A stretch of DNA of 64,000 nt, taken from Conchocele bisecta (lineage: Eukaryota > Mollusca > Bivalvia > Lucinida > Thyasiridae). Positions within the stretch are counted from its first letter, which is position 1, and each line of letters opens with the position of its first letter. The stretch lies in the NCBI GenBank assembly GCA_029237695.1, contig CM055265.1, positions 47,429,056-47,493,055 of the forward strand, given 5' to 3'. The notes beneath the pieces are model-generated. The model had not been told where the DNA came from. It did no database searches and saw only the letters and a list, made by a program, of their open reading frames with translations. Shown one piece after another: positions 32,774 through 43,817 of this stretch. The translations under genes and the position numbers were made by a program.

Positions 32774-33835
32774 TGTTCATGTATGTCTGTTTGTTGGTTG
32801 GTGTCAGTCAGTTGGTCGGTGTCAGTTGGTCAGTGTCGGTCGGTGTCTGTTGGTCTGTCAGTCGGTCGGTGTCGGTTGGTGTCGGTCAGTGTTGGTCGAT
32901 CAGTCGGTATCGGTCGATCAGTCGGTGTCGGTCAGTCGGTCGGTCGGTCGGTCGGTCGGTCGGTGTCGGTCTGTTGGTTTCGCACGGTCGGTGTCAGTCG
33001 GTCGGTGTTGGTCGGTCGGTGTCAGTCTGTCGGTTGGTGTCGGTCAGTCGGTGTCCGTCGGTGTATGTTTGTCGGTGTCGTTATGTCGATATGTCGGTAT
33101 GTCGGTATGTCGGTGTCGGTCAGTTGGTTTCGCACGGTCGGTGTCGGTCGGTCGGTGTCAGTCGGTGTCAGTCGGTGTTGGTCGGTGTCAGTCACTGTCG
33201 GTCTGTGTCGGTCGGTCGGTCGGTGCGGGTCGGTCGGTTGGTGTCGGTATGTCGGTGTCAGTCAGTTGGTTTCGCACGGTCGGTGTCAATCGGTCGGTGT
33301 CAGTCGGTCAGTCTGTGTCGGTCGGTCGGTGTCAGTCGGTGTTGGTCGGTGTCGGTCTGTGTCGGTCGGTCGGTCCGGGTCTGTCGGTGTCGGTATGTCG
33401 GTGTCAGTCAGTTGGTTTCGCACGGTCGGTGTCAGTCGGTCAGTGTCAGTCGGTCGTTGTCAGTCGGTTGGTCGGTCAGTGTCAGTTGGTGTTGGTCGGT
33501 GTCAGTCGGTGTCGGTCTGTGGGTCGGTCGGTCGGTCGGTCGGTCGGTCGGTCGGTCGGTCTGTCCGGGTCAGTCGGTGTCGGTCGGTTGGTGTCAGTAT
33601 GTCGGTGTCGGTCAGTCGGTGTCAGGCGGTCGGTGTCGGTCGGTCGGTCGGTGTAAGTCGGTGTAAGACGGTGTCAGTCGGTGTTGGTCGGTGTCAGTCG
33701 GTGTCGGTGTGTGTCGGTCGGTCGGTCAGTTGGTCGGTCGGTACGGGTCGGTCGGTGTCGGTCGGTGTCGGTCGGTGTCGGTTTGTGTCGGTCGGTCGGT
33801 CGGTAGGTCGGCGGTGGGTGGGTCGGTCGGTCGGT
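32774..33835. repeat. GTCGGT-type satellite with higher-order structure
   Basis: Variants of GTCGGT, GTCAGT, GTTGGT and GTCTGT over about 1 kb. A marker segment, GTTGGTTTCGCACGGTCGG, recurs at about 32973, 33123, 33264 and 33410, giving a roughly 145-150-bp higher-order period. Because the unit has no stop in several frames, long serine/valine/glycine/arginine-rich open frames appear, but these are artefacts. It begins directly after a family G core (GATGAGCCGGCTCGTAACGA at 32731-32752). Confidence 0.92.
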
Positions 33836-34067
33836 CGGCTCGGAATCGTCGTCGTCGCTCGGAAAAATCGGTGTCGGTGTCGGTGTCGGTGTCGGTCGGT
33901 TCGGCTCGGCTCGTCGGTCGGACACTCGGTCGGTCTGGCTCGGTCGATCGGTACGATCGGCCGGCCGGTCGGGGTCGTCGGTCGGTCGGTCGGTCGGTCC
34001 GGTCGGTCGGATCGGTCAGTCGGTCGGTTGCCCGTCGGTCGGTTGCCCGCCCGGCCCGCCCGCCCGG
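33836..34067. repeat. Diverged CGGTCGGT/GGTGTC continuation
   Basis: GTCGTCGTCGCTCGG, then a GGTGTC run and CGGTCGGT blocks, turning into GCCCGCCCGGCC before the pentamer array. Confidence 0.85.
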
Positions 34068-34272
34068 CCTGCCCTGCCCTGCCCTGCCCTGCCCTGCCCT
34101 GCCCTGCCCTGCCTGCCCTGCCCTGCCCTGCCCTGCCCTGCCCTGCCCTGCCCTGCCCTGCCCTGCCCTGCCCTGCCCTGCCCTGCCCTGCCCTGCCCTG
34201 CCCTGCCCTGCCCTGCCCTGCCCTGCCCTGCCCTGCCCTGCCCTGCCCTGCCCTGCCCTGCCCTGCCCTGCC
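34068..34272. repeat. CCCTG pentanucleotide array, about 40 copies
   Basis: Near-perfect CCCTG repeat with a single one-base deletion near 34110. The complementary strand is GGGCA repeated, with a regular GGG tract every 5 bp, as required for G-quadruplex folding. Confidence 0.97.
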
Positions 34273-34303
34273 CGGCCCGGCCCGGCCCGGCCCGGCCCGG
34301 CCC
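34273..34303. repeat. CCCGG pentanucleotide array
   Basis: Six CCCGG units continuous with the CCCTG array. One transition (T to G) separates the two repeat types. Confidence 0.95.
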
Positions 34304-35524
34304 TCGTCCGGGCACATGTTTGGGATCTTAGGTGGTTGGAGTTGCCGCCTATGACAAACGAAAACAATGCAACATATTCCGTAACCGAAGCCTATTCTGT
34401 CTTAAGCGGTCATTCTTTTCTTTAAAAACGATGAATATACAACCTAATGGTGTGTCATGTATGAACGTCCGTCCGTTCATCAGTCTGATTGACTATCCGA
34501 CTGTTGTTTGTTCTTTCTTTACAGAACATACAAACGATGGCAGCTGCAGTTGCTATAATCCAGGCGCGCAATTTACCATGGGAACGAGTCTTTAGGACCG
34601 AACCAATCCCCTAGACTTCATGGATAACGAGGACCAAATATCGAAATGCAGGCTGTCTTGTGATTTCTTTTCTACAAGTATGCAACATTGCACATGCTGA
34701 CATCATACGGTCAACCCTGAGATCACACAGTCTGTCAGTGTCATTGCAAGTGTTGACTGCATTGCGATTTTACGCAACTGGTAGTACCCTGGCGGTTACT
34801 GGAGAGATATACAACATTAGCAAATCAAGTGGTTCTAGAAAGTGCAGTATAACTTTTGCGGACAGTGTTAGCCTGTGTTTCGTTTCTGATAAGGAGATAC
34901 CTGGTTTTCAGACTAGATGGAGAAACAGTCCTGACGCATTTAACAAAAATGCCAGACCCGTCCGCTGAACGCACGTGCGCATTAATTCAGTCCTATACTG
35001 GTAAACATGTTCAGGGGCAATCCTATATGTGTGACACTGACTCACACAGTGCATGCATTTCTACATGTAATCAACAAATTACCCGTGTCCAGTTCAAATA
35101 AATGTAATATGTCATTTGGTAGTTGTATCAGATACATCCATATCTGACCGGGCATACCATTAATAATCGACAGTACATGTGTTCTGCTGACTCTGAAACG
35201 TGATTTCTGAGTTAATGAGGTAATCTAAGTAAAATTTAAAAATGGTCGAACTACAATTTTATTGGAATGTAAAAATAAAAACATTGTTAATTGCTTATTT
35301 TGTTGCTGTTTCATGCCATATGCCAGTTTATATTACAGTATAAGGTTCACTAGTTGGCAATAAAGATATCCACATGTATTCAATGGTGTCGGAATATTGA
35401 GATAAAATTTATATTCTACATGAGATTATTTTTAAAAATTAATAATATTCAACATTAGGCTTGCAAATCCGTTATTTTAAATGTCAAAACACATAAAGGG
35501 AAAGTAAAGTCATCATAAAAATAT
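34304..35524. other. Unique sequence inside the W block
   Basis: Open frames at 34332-34595, 34660-34968 and 34856-35101 show no known domain. Non-repetitive within the window. Confidence 0.35.
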
Positions 35525-35560
35525 AAGCCCCGAGCGGGATTCGAACCCGCGCGGCACATA
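35525..35560 (-). other. tRNA 3'-half-like fragment (SINE relic?)
   Basis: Reading minus: GCGCGGGTTCGAATCCCGCT followed by CGGGGCT, a perfect T-arm with B box GGTTCGAATCC and part of an acceptor stem. The 5' half of a tRNA is absent upstream, so it is not an intact tRNA gene. Confidence 0.6.
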
Positions 35561-35737
35561 CCAAAGCTGTAAACAATAACTAAGTTGTAACTTATGACGG
35601 ACTTGTTATGACCGTCTTAAGTTTGTGTTGTGAAACCAAATAAGCAATGACTTAAGTCGGTCATAACTTTTGTCATAAGTTATAACTTAAGTTCGAACTT
35701 ATGAACAAACTAAGATTTGTTAGTGAAACGGGCCCCC

Positions 35738-37493
35738 GGACTGTGCACATTTCAGACACCATTGTCAATGTGACCGAAAGCTGAATTCAAACACTAAAGC
35801 CCATACATGCTTTCCAAGAAAAAGGCGGGAACCGAATATAGGCGTCCAGTGTTTATTAACAAAATACATGAGTTGACAGCTGACGAGAATTATTTCCATT
35901 GGAGACAATTATCATGCGCTGTCACATCATGTTTGCATCATGCACAAATAAACACTAGACGACATATTTTAATTTAACCCGAATTCTCTGTTTGAAACGC
36001 AAGGCGACTTACAGAAAATTCTGGTTAGATTCACGTATACATGCCGAAAAGGTGTGTTTGCGCTGATCCGACTGCGCGGATGCAAATTCTGGGTTGAACA
36101 AACACTTATATTAGAGGCATTTTCACCTGGCGTAACACGGTATGCATTTACTACCAATATCCATGTTTATGAAAGTATGGGAATGCAAATGCGTTTGTTA
36201 TAGATACATTTCATATTACATTCTGAATGTATTTAGAGGAAAAACTAATAAATAAACTACCGAAAAGCATTGGTAGTTTCATGAGAATCTGCAAAACCAT
36301 GACCAATACTTAATAGTACATTGTACATCGAGTTTTCCGTCGAAATATTAAATGTCAGCACATATTTTGGCAACTTTGCGCATTAAAAAACGGAATAAGT
36401 TCGGAATGTCATGAATCTCGGACTAAAGATGATGTATGTATGGTCCCTTCTTGATCGTATACAGGTATGCCCGAATACCGTGCCATAGTCGAGGGGTGTG
36501 TTCGATTGCCAGTTACGGAACACCGACTGCCCGCGTCTCGGCAGGTACGTGCTCAGCTGTTGTAATACATTCTTCTTACTGCCATCATTAATGACTCGCC
36601 ACGACAAAAAGGAGGCTTACTGAGTTTGCGACCAGTGTAGCCCCAGATCAGCGTCTACACTGTTCACAATCGAGGCGGCGGATACATTGTATATGCACAT
36701 AGAACAAAACATATAGCTTTGTCAGGTTGCACGAGTGTGGTCGCTGTTCTTGAGCTACACTGACCAAAAACGCAATAATCCTTTCTTTTTATCGTGTTGC
36801 GTATTACACTATATATAGGACGACTCGTGAGAAAAGTGACACAATTATCCAAAATCAGTACGTTAATTCTGAGCAGGGCCTATATACTGCACTGTTCGCC
36901 AGTTAGTCTGAGAATCAGCGGTTGTGTTGCCAAACACACAATGTCGCCTTCGGCCTAGTTGTGCTGCAGGCAACCGTCCAGAATATACTAGGAACAGGTC
37001 GGATTATTATTTAGTTTTCAGTTTAGATTGTTGGTACTCTATGCTCGCGTTGCCCGCACACTGAATGTGTTTTTGTTTTGTTTCAAGCCTTAGCAGAGTG
37101 TATGAATGGCTGAACAAATTTACCAGGAGCTAAACTGGCCAGCACCACAATTAAGCGCAGTCTCTCACGGCCGATCACATCATGAATGTTGCCTGTATCA
37201 TGTGCAGCATATTTTGCCGGCGATTGCGCAACATATAGCTGCGGTTCCACCGATGTTGTATACTTGCTCGTTAGTTTCATTAGCGTTAATTACTATTGCC
37301 TCAACTGGCCCGCCGAGCCGCCGATACAATAGCAAGTGACCACAGCCTCCATGCTGACTCGCTGGACATGTGCAGTCAAAGTAACCACACCAGACCATGC
37401 ATATTATTAATTAGGACCAGGACAACACATGCTTCGTACAACGAGTTATTTGCAACTGTTGGATTAAATCGGAACATGACCAATCAGTACGAT
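35738..37493. other. Unassigned intergenic sequence
   Basis: An F-core fragment (GACCAGTGTAGCCCCAGATC) lies at 36630-36665. No gene recognised. An open frame at 37106-37339 has no known motif. Confidence 0.35.
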
Positions 37494-37560
37494 TTGTGAA
37501 CAAACACTAAGAATAGTGCTCAGATTGAATCTGAGCACTATTCTTAGTGTTTGTTCACAA
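37494..37560. repeat. Perfect short hairpin
   Basis: TTGTGAACAAACACTAAGAA..GCTCAGATT pairs exactly with AATCTGAGC..TTCTTAGTGTTTGTTCACAA. Confidence 0.9.
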
Positions 37561-37585
37561 ATGGTACTGTCATTTAGCACCACAC

Positions 37586-37813
37586 TTAACCATTTCAACA
37601 CTACATACCTCATTAGCAGTGTTTGCTAACAGTGTAGATCCAGATGAGTATGCTGTAACTAATTTTCATATTTAAAAAAATACATTAACAACAACAACAA
37701 CAAAAACTGCCACTTTTCCAAATGAACTGAAAATCAATTTGTAACGATTGGTTTGATCGGAAAATGCACATATCTCAGTCCAGTCGAGTAATATATTTAG
37801 TTAAAAGGGGTAA
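37586..37813 (+). mobile_element. Family G element, copy G5 (degenerate)
   Basis: TTAACCATTTCAACACTACA at the left, AACAGTGTAGATCCAGATGA in the core, and AAAAGGGGTAATT at the right. The core hairpin is lost. Confidence 0.6.
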
Positions 37814-38330
37814 TTAGTACAACAAATGATATCCATGTCATCTACGGGAGTAGATTGCAAGAGTTACTGTTCGCAACTAAACACATGATTGGTACAACAA
37901 AGCATTTGCAACGGTTGAAGGAAATTGGACTAGAACATGCCCAGTTTGCCAATTTAGCCGACTTGACCAAAATGTTACCGTTAGCTAAGGCCATGTCATC
38001 GATGTTTTCTTTCCTATTGTAGCCCCTGATCAGACTGCACGGACATCGTCGTGGTTGATAGATACAGGATAGAGGCGTCACGCTGAGTGGCTTCATTAAT
38101 TACACTATTGGGCTTCATTACTCACGTCTGTCTGGCCAGAGTTGCTCCGTCACAGACCCACCAGCTGTTATAACCTGTAACATCCACCATCAACATTACT
38201 TCATTCCAGGCAAACTTCACAGTTGTTGGCTAATACAATGAACGTTCACCATTCGCTGCATATACAAGCAGGCAACTAACCAGAATTTTCGGTCTGTAGC
38301 TCAAGGCGGCGTCAAGATTGTCTGGTTAGC
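37814..38330. other. Unassigned intergenic sequence
   Basis: No gene. Words such as CGGGAGTAGATTGCAAGAGT recall part of element X. Confidence 0.35.
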
Positions 38331-38557
38331 ACAATTGTGATTGTGATTGGTAAAATAGGGCTTATAACATATGTGGCCAGGCTAGCTTCTAATCTGCACA
38401 TTCCGACTGTCCGATGACTATCCATTCCGTTTGATAGGTTTTACGGTTTTTTCGCTAACTGAATGGCGAACAGTGTATGCACAGACCTCGTGTATGTCTG
38501 GGCCTACACTGGCCGCATAACCCATACACCCCATTTCTCCCGTTAATCTCACAATTG
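38331..38557. mobile_element. Family F element, copy F5 (degenerate)
   Basis: TTGTGATTGGTAAAATAGGG and GCTTATAACATATGTGGCC at the left. GAACAGTGTATGCACAGACC lies in the core, with CCCATACACCCCATTTCTCC at the right. Confidence 0.55.
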
Positions 38558-39329
38558 GTGACGAGCGCGCTACTCATTGATACGACCTGAGCTCAATCCT
38601 CGACCAGGATGGTATGTGATATGGTATGGAGGTCGCCAGATCGGACATGTGGGTTATCTCCGGGCACTCGTGTTTGCTTCCACATTAGGGACCACCATTA
38701 CCCTATCATTTGCATGGACGTAGATATTGGTGCGACTGGTGCGTCATTGCCGCACCAATACTTATTATTGATGCGAAAATCCTCACCAATAATGTCTTTT
38801 TGGAAATAACGACATGTCACACCAATGTGTATGATTGTGTCGCATCAATAGTGTGTCTTGTCAAGTTTAATGATACATACATTAAGCAACACTAAACAAA
38901 ACAGTATGAACGAAAAATATACAGTGTTTTCCTGCTGTCTGGCATACGGTATCGTGCCATTCGTGGGAATCTCAATTGTCCGCATAGCCTGTTGAATTCG
39001 TCAATATTTCAAAATGTAAGAAGCATACGAAAACCGGTCTCTATATTTTCACCAGTTCCAGTTGCGTCATGAATTTTCAACGGTAAGCTAGGTTTTATTA
39101 AATCGGTTAAATAATAATAAATAAATACGCAGGCCTTAAGAAACTATGCCTAGTACTGATAACCATTTCTTAATTAAGAATGCGTACTATTATTTAAAAA
39201 TTAGCGCATTACGTATTCAACGGACACTGGTAACACTAGTATATATACGGATGCCCCCGCATTCAATATATTTAGCTTTCAATTTTGTTACCCATTTACT
39301 GGGATAGTTAATAATAAATATTAAATATA
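38558..39329. other. Unassigned intergenic sequence
   Basis: No gene or repeat family recognised. Confidence 0.35.
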
Positions 39330-40766
39330 CTGAGCAACAGTAGAAACGTCCCACCATATTCAGGGAAAGATTGCTGGAAATCTATAAGGATGGTGGTACT
39401 AAAACCTGTACAGAAAATGAAGTTTAATCACTTGTGAATCCATATCAGTTGACACAATTTTGTTGCGATGAAAAGATTTCGAGTGACATCACGGCGAATT
39501 CGGGAGGGGTCAAAATCAAAAATCTGATTTTTTTTTTTAATGTTTAGGACTTGATGATTTATCTCTAAAAAAAAATTCCACTGTATTCTGTATTATTAAT
39601 ATCGTGTGTGGCCACCATTTGCATGAATACACGCCATAATTCTACGGCGCATGGACGTGACGTAACGCAGAATTAGTGGGTTAGACAAATTCATCCATTC
39701 TTGTTGTAAAGCCCGTGTCAGATCTCGAATGTTGTCAATTTGGTGGTTAGCCCTCGCCTTACGACCCACCTCATCCCAGACGTACTCGATTGGGTTGAGA
39801 TCAGGGGAAACCGCAGGCCATGGAAGGACGTCGACGCGGACGCGGGCGGGCATTGTCTTGCTACAATGTTATACCAGGGCCGTGGTGGCGAACGATCCCA
39901 CCCCACACCATTACACTCCCTCCCCCGACTCTGTCCCTCTCAACCACACAGCAATAGGCGAATCTCTCGATTTTGCGTCTGTATACGCGTAGCCTACCAT
40001 CTGCATGGCTGAGTGTGAACCGAGATTCGTCAGTAAAGAGAACTCGGTTCCACTCAGCCCGCCGCCAATTCAAATGACGTCACGACCACAATAACCTAGC
40101 ACCACGGTGACGTCGCGTCATTATTTGACCGGTATATGGGCGTCGTGTTCTGATCGGCAGCACGTTGCATCGCAAGCGCCTACGGATGGTCTGCGCTGAC
40201 ACACCGTATCTCCTAGCCGTTACGGTGGCTGGCAAACGACGCTGACGTAAGTGAGTTAACGTGATGTAGCGGTCAGTCATGGCGGTGGTGGCACGGGGGT
40301 GACCGGGGCGGGGACGATCGTCAACAGTCCCAGTCTGTTGATACCGGGTCACAAGCCTCAGAATGGTCTTCCGACAGCAACCGAAACTGCGGGCCACGGC
40401 ACTGGCCATCATTCCCGCGTCTAGCATTCCAATTGCCTGATTTCTTTCAACTTTAGACAAGCGTGGCATGATGAAAACAATGACAAAGTAAAACGTTTTT
40501 CAATTTTTGGATTAGCCTGTGCCGCAAGTATCGTACGGCGTTGACTGAATTAATGTATCGAGTACAGGTATAGCGCGCAGGTGCAATAAGTGGAAATAAA
40601 CGTTCCGGTTGGTGACCGTTTTGAACCTCGTGTATTTGGTGGAAACTTAACACGGGTGTATTCACAAAATGACCAGTGTCTCGTATGTACATTCACAGAA
40701 TGTGAAACATAAACATATCCAGAGATATATCGGTTCAAAAAGTGGGACGTTTCTAGTGTTGCTGAG
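39330..40766 (-). mobile_element. Tc1/mariner-like element with TA target site
   Basis: The left end CTGAGCAACAGTAGAAACGT (39330) and the right end, read inverted, CTCAGCAACACTAGAAACGT (from 40766) differ at only two positions and continue CCCAC. TA flanks both ends (39328-39329 and 40767-40768), the duplication used by Tc1/mariner. It encloses a broken transposase on the minus strand. At 1,437 bp it is close to the family's usual size but short of a full gene. Confidence 0.92.
39596..40469 (-). pseudogene. Decayed Tc1/mariner transposase
   Basis: Starts MPRLSKVERNQAIGMLDAGM at 40469, with two helix-turn-helix parts (SFGCCRKTILRLVTRYQQTG; RRYGVSAQTIRRRL). The frame is cut by TGA at 40080-40082 and continues RHLNWRRAEWNRVLFTDESR, carrying the first catalytic Asp. 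After GGIVRHHGPGITL there is a TAG (39861-39863) fused to QDNARP, the second catalytic Asp region, so the segment that normally separates them is deleted. A second frame change leads into VLPWPAVSPDLNPIEYVWDE, the third acidic region. It cannot make an active enzyme. The TGA may be CpG decay of CGA. Confidence 0.9.
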
Positions 40767-42062
40767 TATATGTTTGCAACCATTTTGGACGCCATCTTGA
40801 ATATTGTATGAATTTAGTAACGGAGTAATAGTAAGCTAACTCTTTATTGCAATATTCTAAGTTTGAATGTGAAATGAATGTGTCTGATTCAGATGCATGT
40901 GCATACAGTATTACTAGCATACTTCTTCAATGAAACACATACCATCAAGCTGTCCGGACCCAATTGTTTCGACCCAATGACATTAATGTTCTAATCCAGA
41001 CCGTTTATGATTTTAAAAGAACTAGTTTGACAACAATTTAACTGCCTGTTCGATAGTACCAGTAGATTATTTGTCCCAGATTATAAAGCACAAATACAAT
41101 ATGTATAAGCTCTGGAACGTTAAAGGAATACGTTGACGATTTGTGGGTCTTTTATCAATTAGGAAACAAAAAGAATACAATGTACATGTACATGTATATT
41201 ATTAGCATACCATAAACATATACTATACATATATAAAGCATACAATTGAATAGAAAACACGGGGGTTCCTGTATACTTGGCGCTTTATTGCGACATCACA
41301 TGTGTGGTTTCCGAACCCCATTTTCCGACGTGACGTAATCTTTGACGTCATTTTTATAGTATTTTTTCTATTAAAATCTTCCTAACAAACGGACGGATAT
41401 TGATGATATGTAGCGCACCAAACACGATGGCATAATTTTTTGTATGTGTTTTATGGGCCCTCTGAAAGTTCTTTACAATAACTTATACATTTCACAAAGA
41501 ATCGAGTACCGTTTATTTCTTACATTCACGTGCTCTAGTTTTTATTTACATTTACGGTAACCGATTCTTCGTCAAAACGACATAATTATGAGATTAAAGC
41601 CGCCTATGCAATAAAGGGCAACGTGTACCGCATTTGCTGCGGTATATTTCATAAAAATATGTCATTCCATTAGCAAAATATTAAAGGAAATCTACTGTAA
41701 ACACATCTAAAAAACATGACGTCATGGAAACTACGTGATCCCTCACCTTCAGACATAGATGCCCGTAACATTTAAACGTTGCAATAACACACATTTTCGA
41801 TAGGTTTTTGTTCTGTTCCAACCATGTATTGAAATAAGAATTGTTTATTTTATATAATTTGTCAATTTGCAAGCTGTATTGGAGATTGACTTGTCAAGCA
41901 GCTCCTTTAAGAAAATGTTATAGATCTACCATAATACTAATATTAAAGGCTGCTTGTATGCACTACCAATTATGAAATGTATGTTGAAACAATATTTAAA
42001 CCACCAACTAACACGTTTCATATTATTTAAGACGATGTCCATGTTGTATAACGGTTTAATTA
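40767..42062. other. Unassigned intergenic sequence
   Basis: No gene or repeat family recognised. Confidence 0.35.
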
Positions 42063-42348
42063 GAAAATAGAAACAAAAGAAAAATACACAACGGCTCAAT
42101 AGATAAAGAAAATACCAAATAAAACAATAATACACCGAAGCAGCCATAAATATACTTCACTGCTGTCACTACATAAATAAAATACTAAATAAAACAATAA
42201 TACACCGAAGCAGCCATAAATATACTTCACTGCTGTCACTACGACAGCAGTGAAGTATATTTATGGCTGCTTCGGTGTATTATTGTTTTATTTGGTATTT
42301 TCTTTATCTATTGAGCCGTTGTGTATTTTTCTTTTGTTTCTATTTTCT
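42063..42348. repeat. Long hairpin with one arm partly duplicated
   Basis: The long arm 42063-42172 is inverted at 42243-42348. Between them the inner 62 bp of the left arm (42111-42172, with ACACCGAAGCAGCCATAAAT) is repeated directly at 42181-42242. The two direct copies differ by one base (AATACCAAAT/AATACTAAAT). Confidence 0.9.
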
Positions 42349-42757
42349 GACTGACTACAGTCGGAACAAATAAAGTAAGTACATGTATTAGGAAAATGAA
42401 TAACTTGCACATCGATAGAAGAGAGTTTTTCTTCCTGTTTCGGTTTCGGAATCAATCGTCATCGAATGCTATGGCTCTCTGTCACCGTTGAACGACAGAG
42501 TAAAGAACAATCATTCAGAAAATGGTTTCATGTCTTCATATAAAAAAGGTACCACTTTCTTGTGTGGGGGTGGGATAGGGGTGCGGGCTCTATGCAGATA
42601 TGTCGCACCAATACAATATCGACCGCGACGCCCCTGATTTGTATCAACGAAAGCACGTGTACATGTGAGCTATTGCTTGCATTGCTTGTAATCGTTGTAT
42701 AATAAATGAACATTACACGATACTAGAAACACGAGTATACATGTGTATTGTGTTAGT
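42349..42757. other. Unassigned intergenic sequence
   Basis: Nothing recognised. Confidence 0.35.
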
Positions 42758-42831
42758 TACAGTGGGGTCAGCGTGTAAGTGCACACACGAACGAACGTTC
42801 GTGTGTGCACTTACACGCTGACCCCACTGTA
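42758..42831. repeat. Perfect 74-bp palindrome
   Basis: TACAGTGGGGTCAGCGTGTA and AGTGCACACACGAACG at the left are exactly inverted at the right. The centre is GAACGAACGTTC. Confidence 0.92.
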
Positions 42832-42983
42832 TACATTGACCTCGTTTCTTAAGAACGAGTTTGATATATATCATATTAAATTTACACTAATGTTACTTCA
42901 TATGCACACCATCATACATTGAAGATGTACTAATAGCCTAACGTGTTTTCTATGGTGGTCACAGTTACATACTTAATACACTA

Positions 42984-43442
42984 TAGTCAAGGTGTATGAT
43001 CACGTGATTACAACAACAACAACAACAAGTACTGAAACTTTCAGAAGCGCCTCGGATTCAAAGTGCGTATTCTTTTATTTTGTCCTTATTAAGTAACGGA
43101 ATTTGATGATATATGGCGCATCAAACGCGTCTTGTTAAGCTACATTTGGTGGTCTCTGTACTTTGGCCCAAATTTCGGTCGTTTTTGCGAAGAATCGATT
43201 TCCGTGTCTACCGACATCAAAAATCAATTCTTCGCAAAAATGGCATACATATACTGTGCCGAATTCCCGGGACCACCAAATGCATCTCATGAAGACGCCT
43301 TTGCTGCGCCATATTTCATCAAAATCCGTTCCATATTAAGGAAAATATCAAATAATACTTACTTTGAAGTGGGCGAGCTTTTAACACTTTCACCTATTGT
43401 TGTTGTTGTTGCTGTAACCACGTGATCATACACCTTGATAGT
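42984..43442. mobile_element. Family U terminal-inverted-repeat element
   Basis: CTATAGTCAAGGTGTATGAT and CACGTGATTACAACAACAAC at the left, inverted at the right (GTTGTTGTTGCTGTAACCAC, GTGATCATACACCTTGATAG). About 459 bp. The internal open frame 43132-43425 has no recognisable domain. Confidence 0.78.
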
Positions 43443-43587
43443 GCGTTATGAGTTTTAATACACGGTGCTGTTACATTGCGAAAGCCCATTTTATGCAATA
43501 TTTTATACAATAGCGTGTTCATAGGTGCTGCTGTACAAAGAGTATGACAGATGTTGATGGGAGCGGCCCGTACGCACACCCCCCACC

Positions 43588-43817
43588 CATTAACCATTTA
43601 AACATCACCGGTCTGTATAGTGGTATTGGCAAAACGTGTAGATCCAGATGAGCCGGCTCGTGACGAGCCGTCTCATCTGGATCTGCACTTTTTGCAAGTA
43701 ATTTTCATAATTTTAACAACAAAAACACCCCATGTGAAAATCATTTGTGATGACTGGATTGGGTTGCAAAATTAACATATCAAAATCCATTCCAGTTACT
43801 TAGGAATGAAATGGTTA
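43588..43817 (+). mobile_element. Family G element, copy G3
   Basis: Core GATGAGCCGGCTCGTGACGA with GAGCCGTCTCATCTGGATCT. The right end TTACTTAGGAATGAAATGGT is diverged. Confidence 0.8.

Larger units (their letters stand above)
32307..35737. mobile_element. 3.4-kb block bounded by GGGGCCCGTTTCACTAAC ends (W)
   Basis: The left end GGGGCCCGTTTCACTAACGA continues ACTTTTGTCATAAGTTATAA. The right end reads the inverse, ending TTAGTGAAACGGGCCCCC, with the same TTATAACTTATGACAAAAGT word. No opposite terminus is seen near either end, so the pair may delimit a single insertion of about 3.43 kb, or a miniature element split by satellite growth. No transposase was recognised inside. Confidence 0.5.

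Noticed and set aside
32742..34354. Very long plus-strand open frames (up to 523 codons) rich in V, S, G, R, C and then P, A, L
   Set aside because: They exist because the GTCGGT and CCCTG units lack stop codons. All plus frames, and minus frames over the pentamer array, are open, with no domain or codon bias. Satellite artefact.
34332..35101. Overlapping plus-strand open frames after the pentamer array
   Set aside because: No conserved motif and no convincing splice pattern; composition like surrounding non-coding DNA.
35525..35560. Intact tRNA gene
   Set aside because: Only the T-arm and part of an acceptor stem are present. No D-arm or anticodon arm at the expected distance, so it is at best a relic.
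37106..37339. 77-codon plus-strand open frame (MAEQIYQELN...)
   Set aside because: Plausible-looking start but no recognisable domain, no splice partners and no repeat evidence. Left as unassigned.
43132..43425. 97-codon open frame within element U
   Set aside because: Lies between the inverted arms, has no transposase motif, and its frame includes the GTTGTT repeat of the terminal arm.
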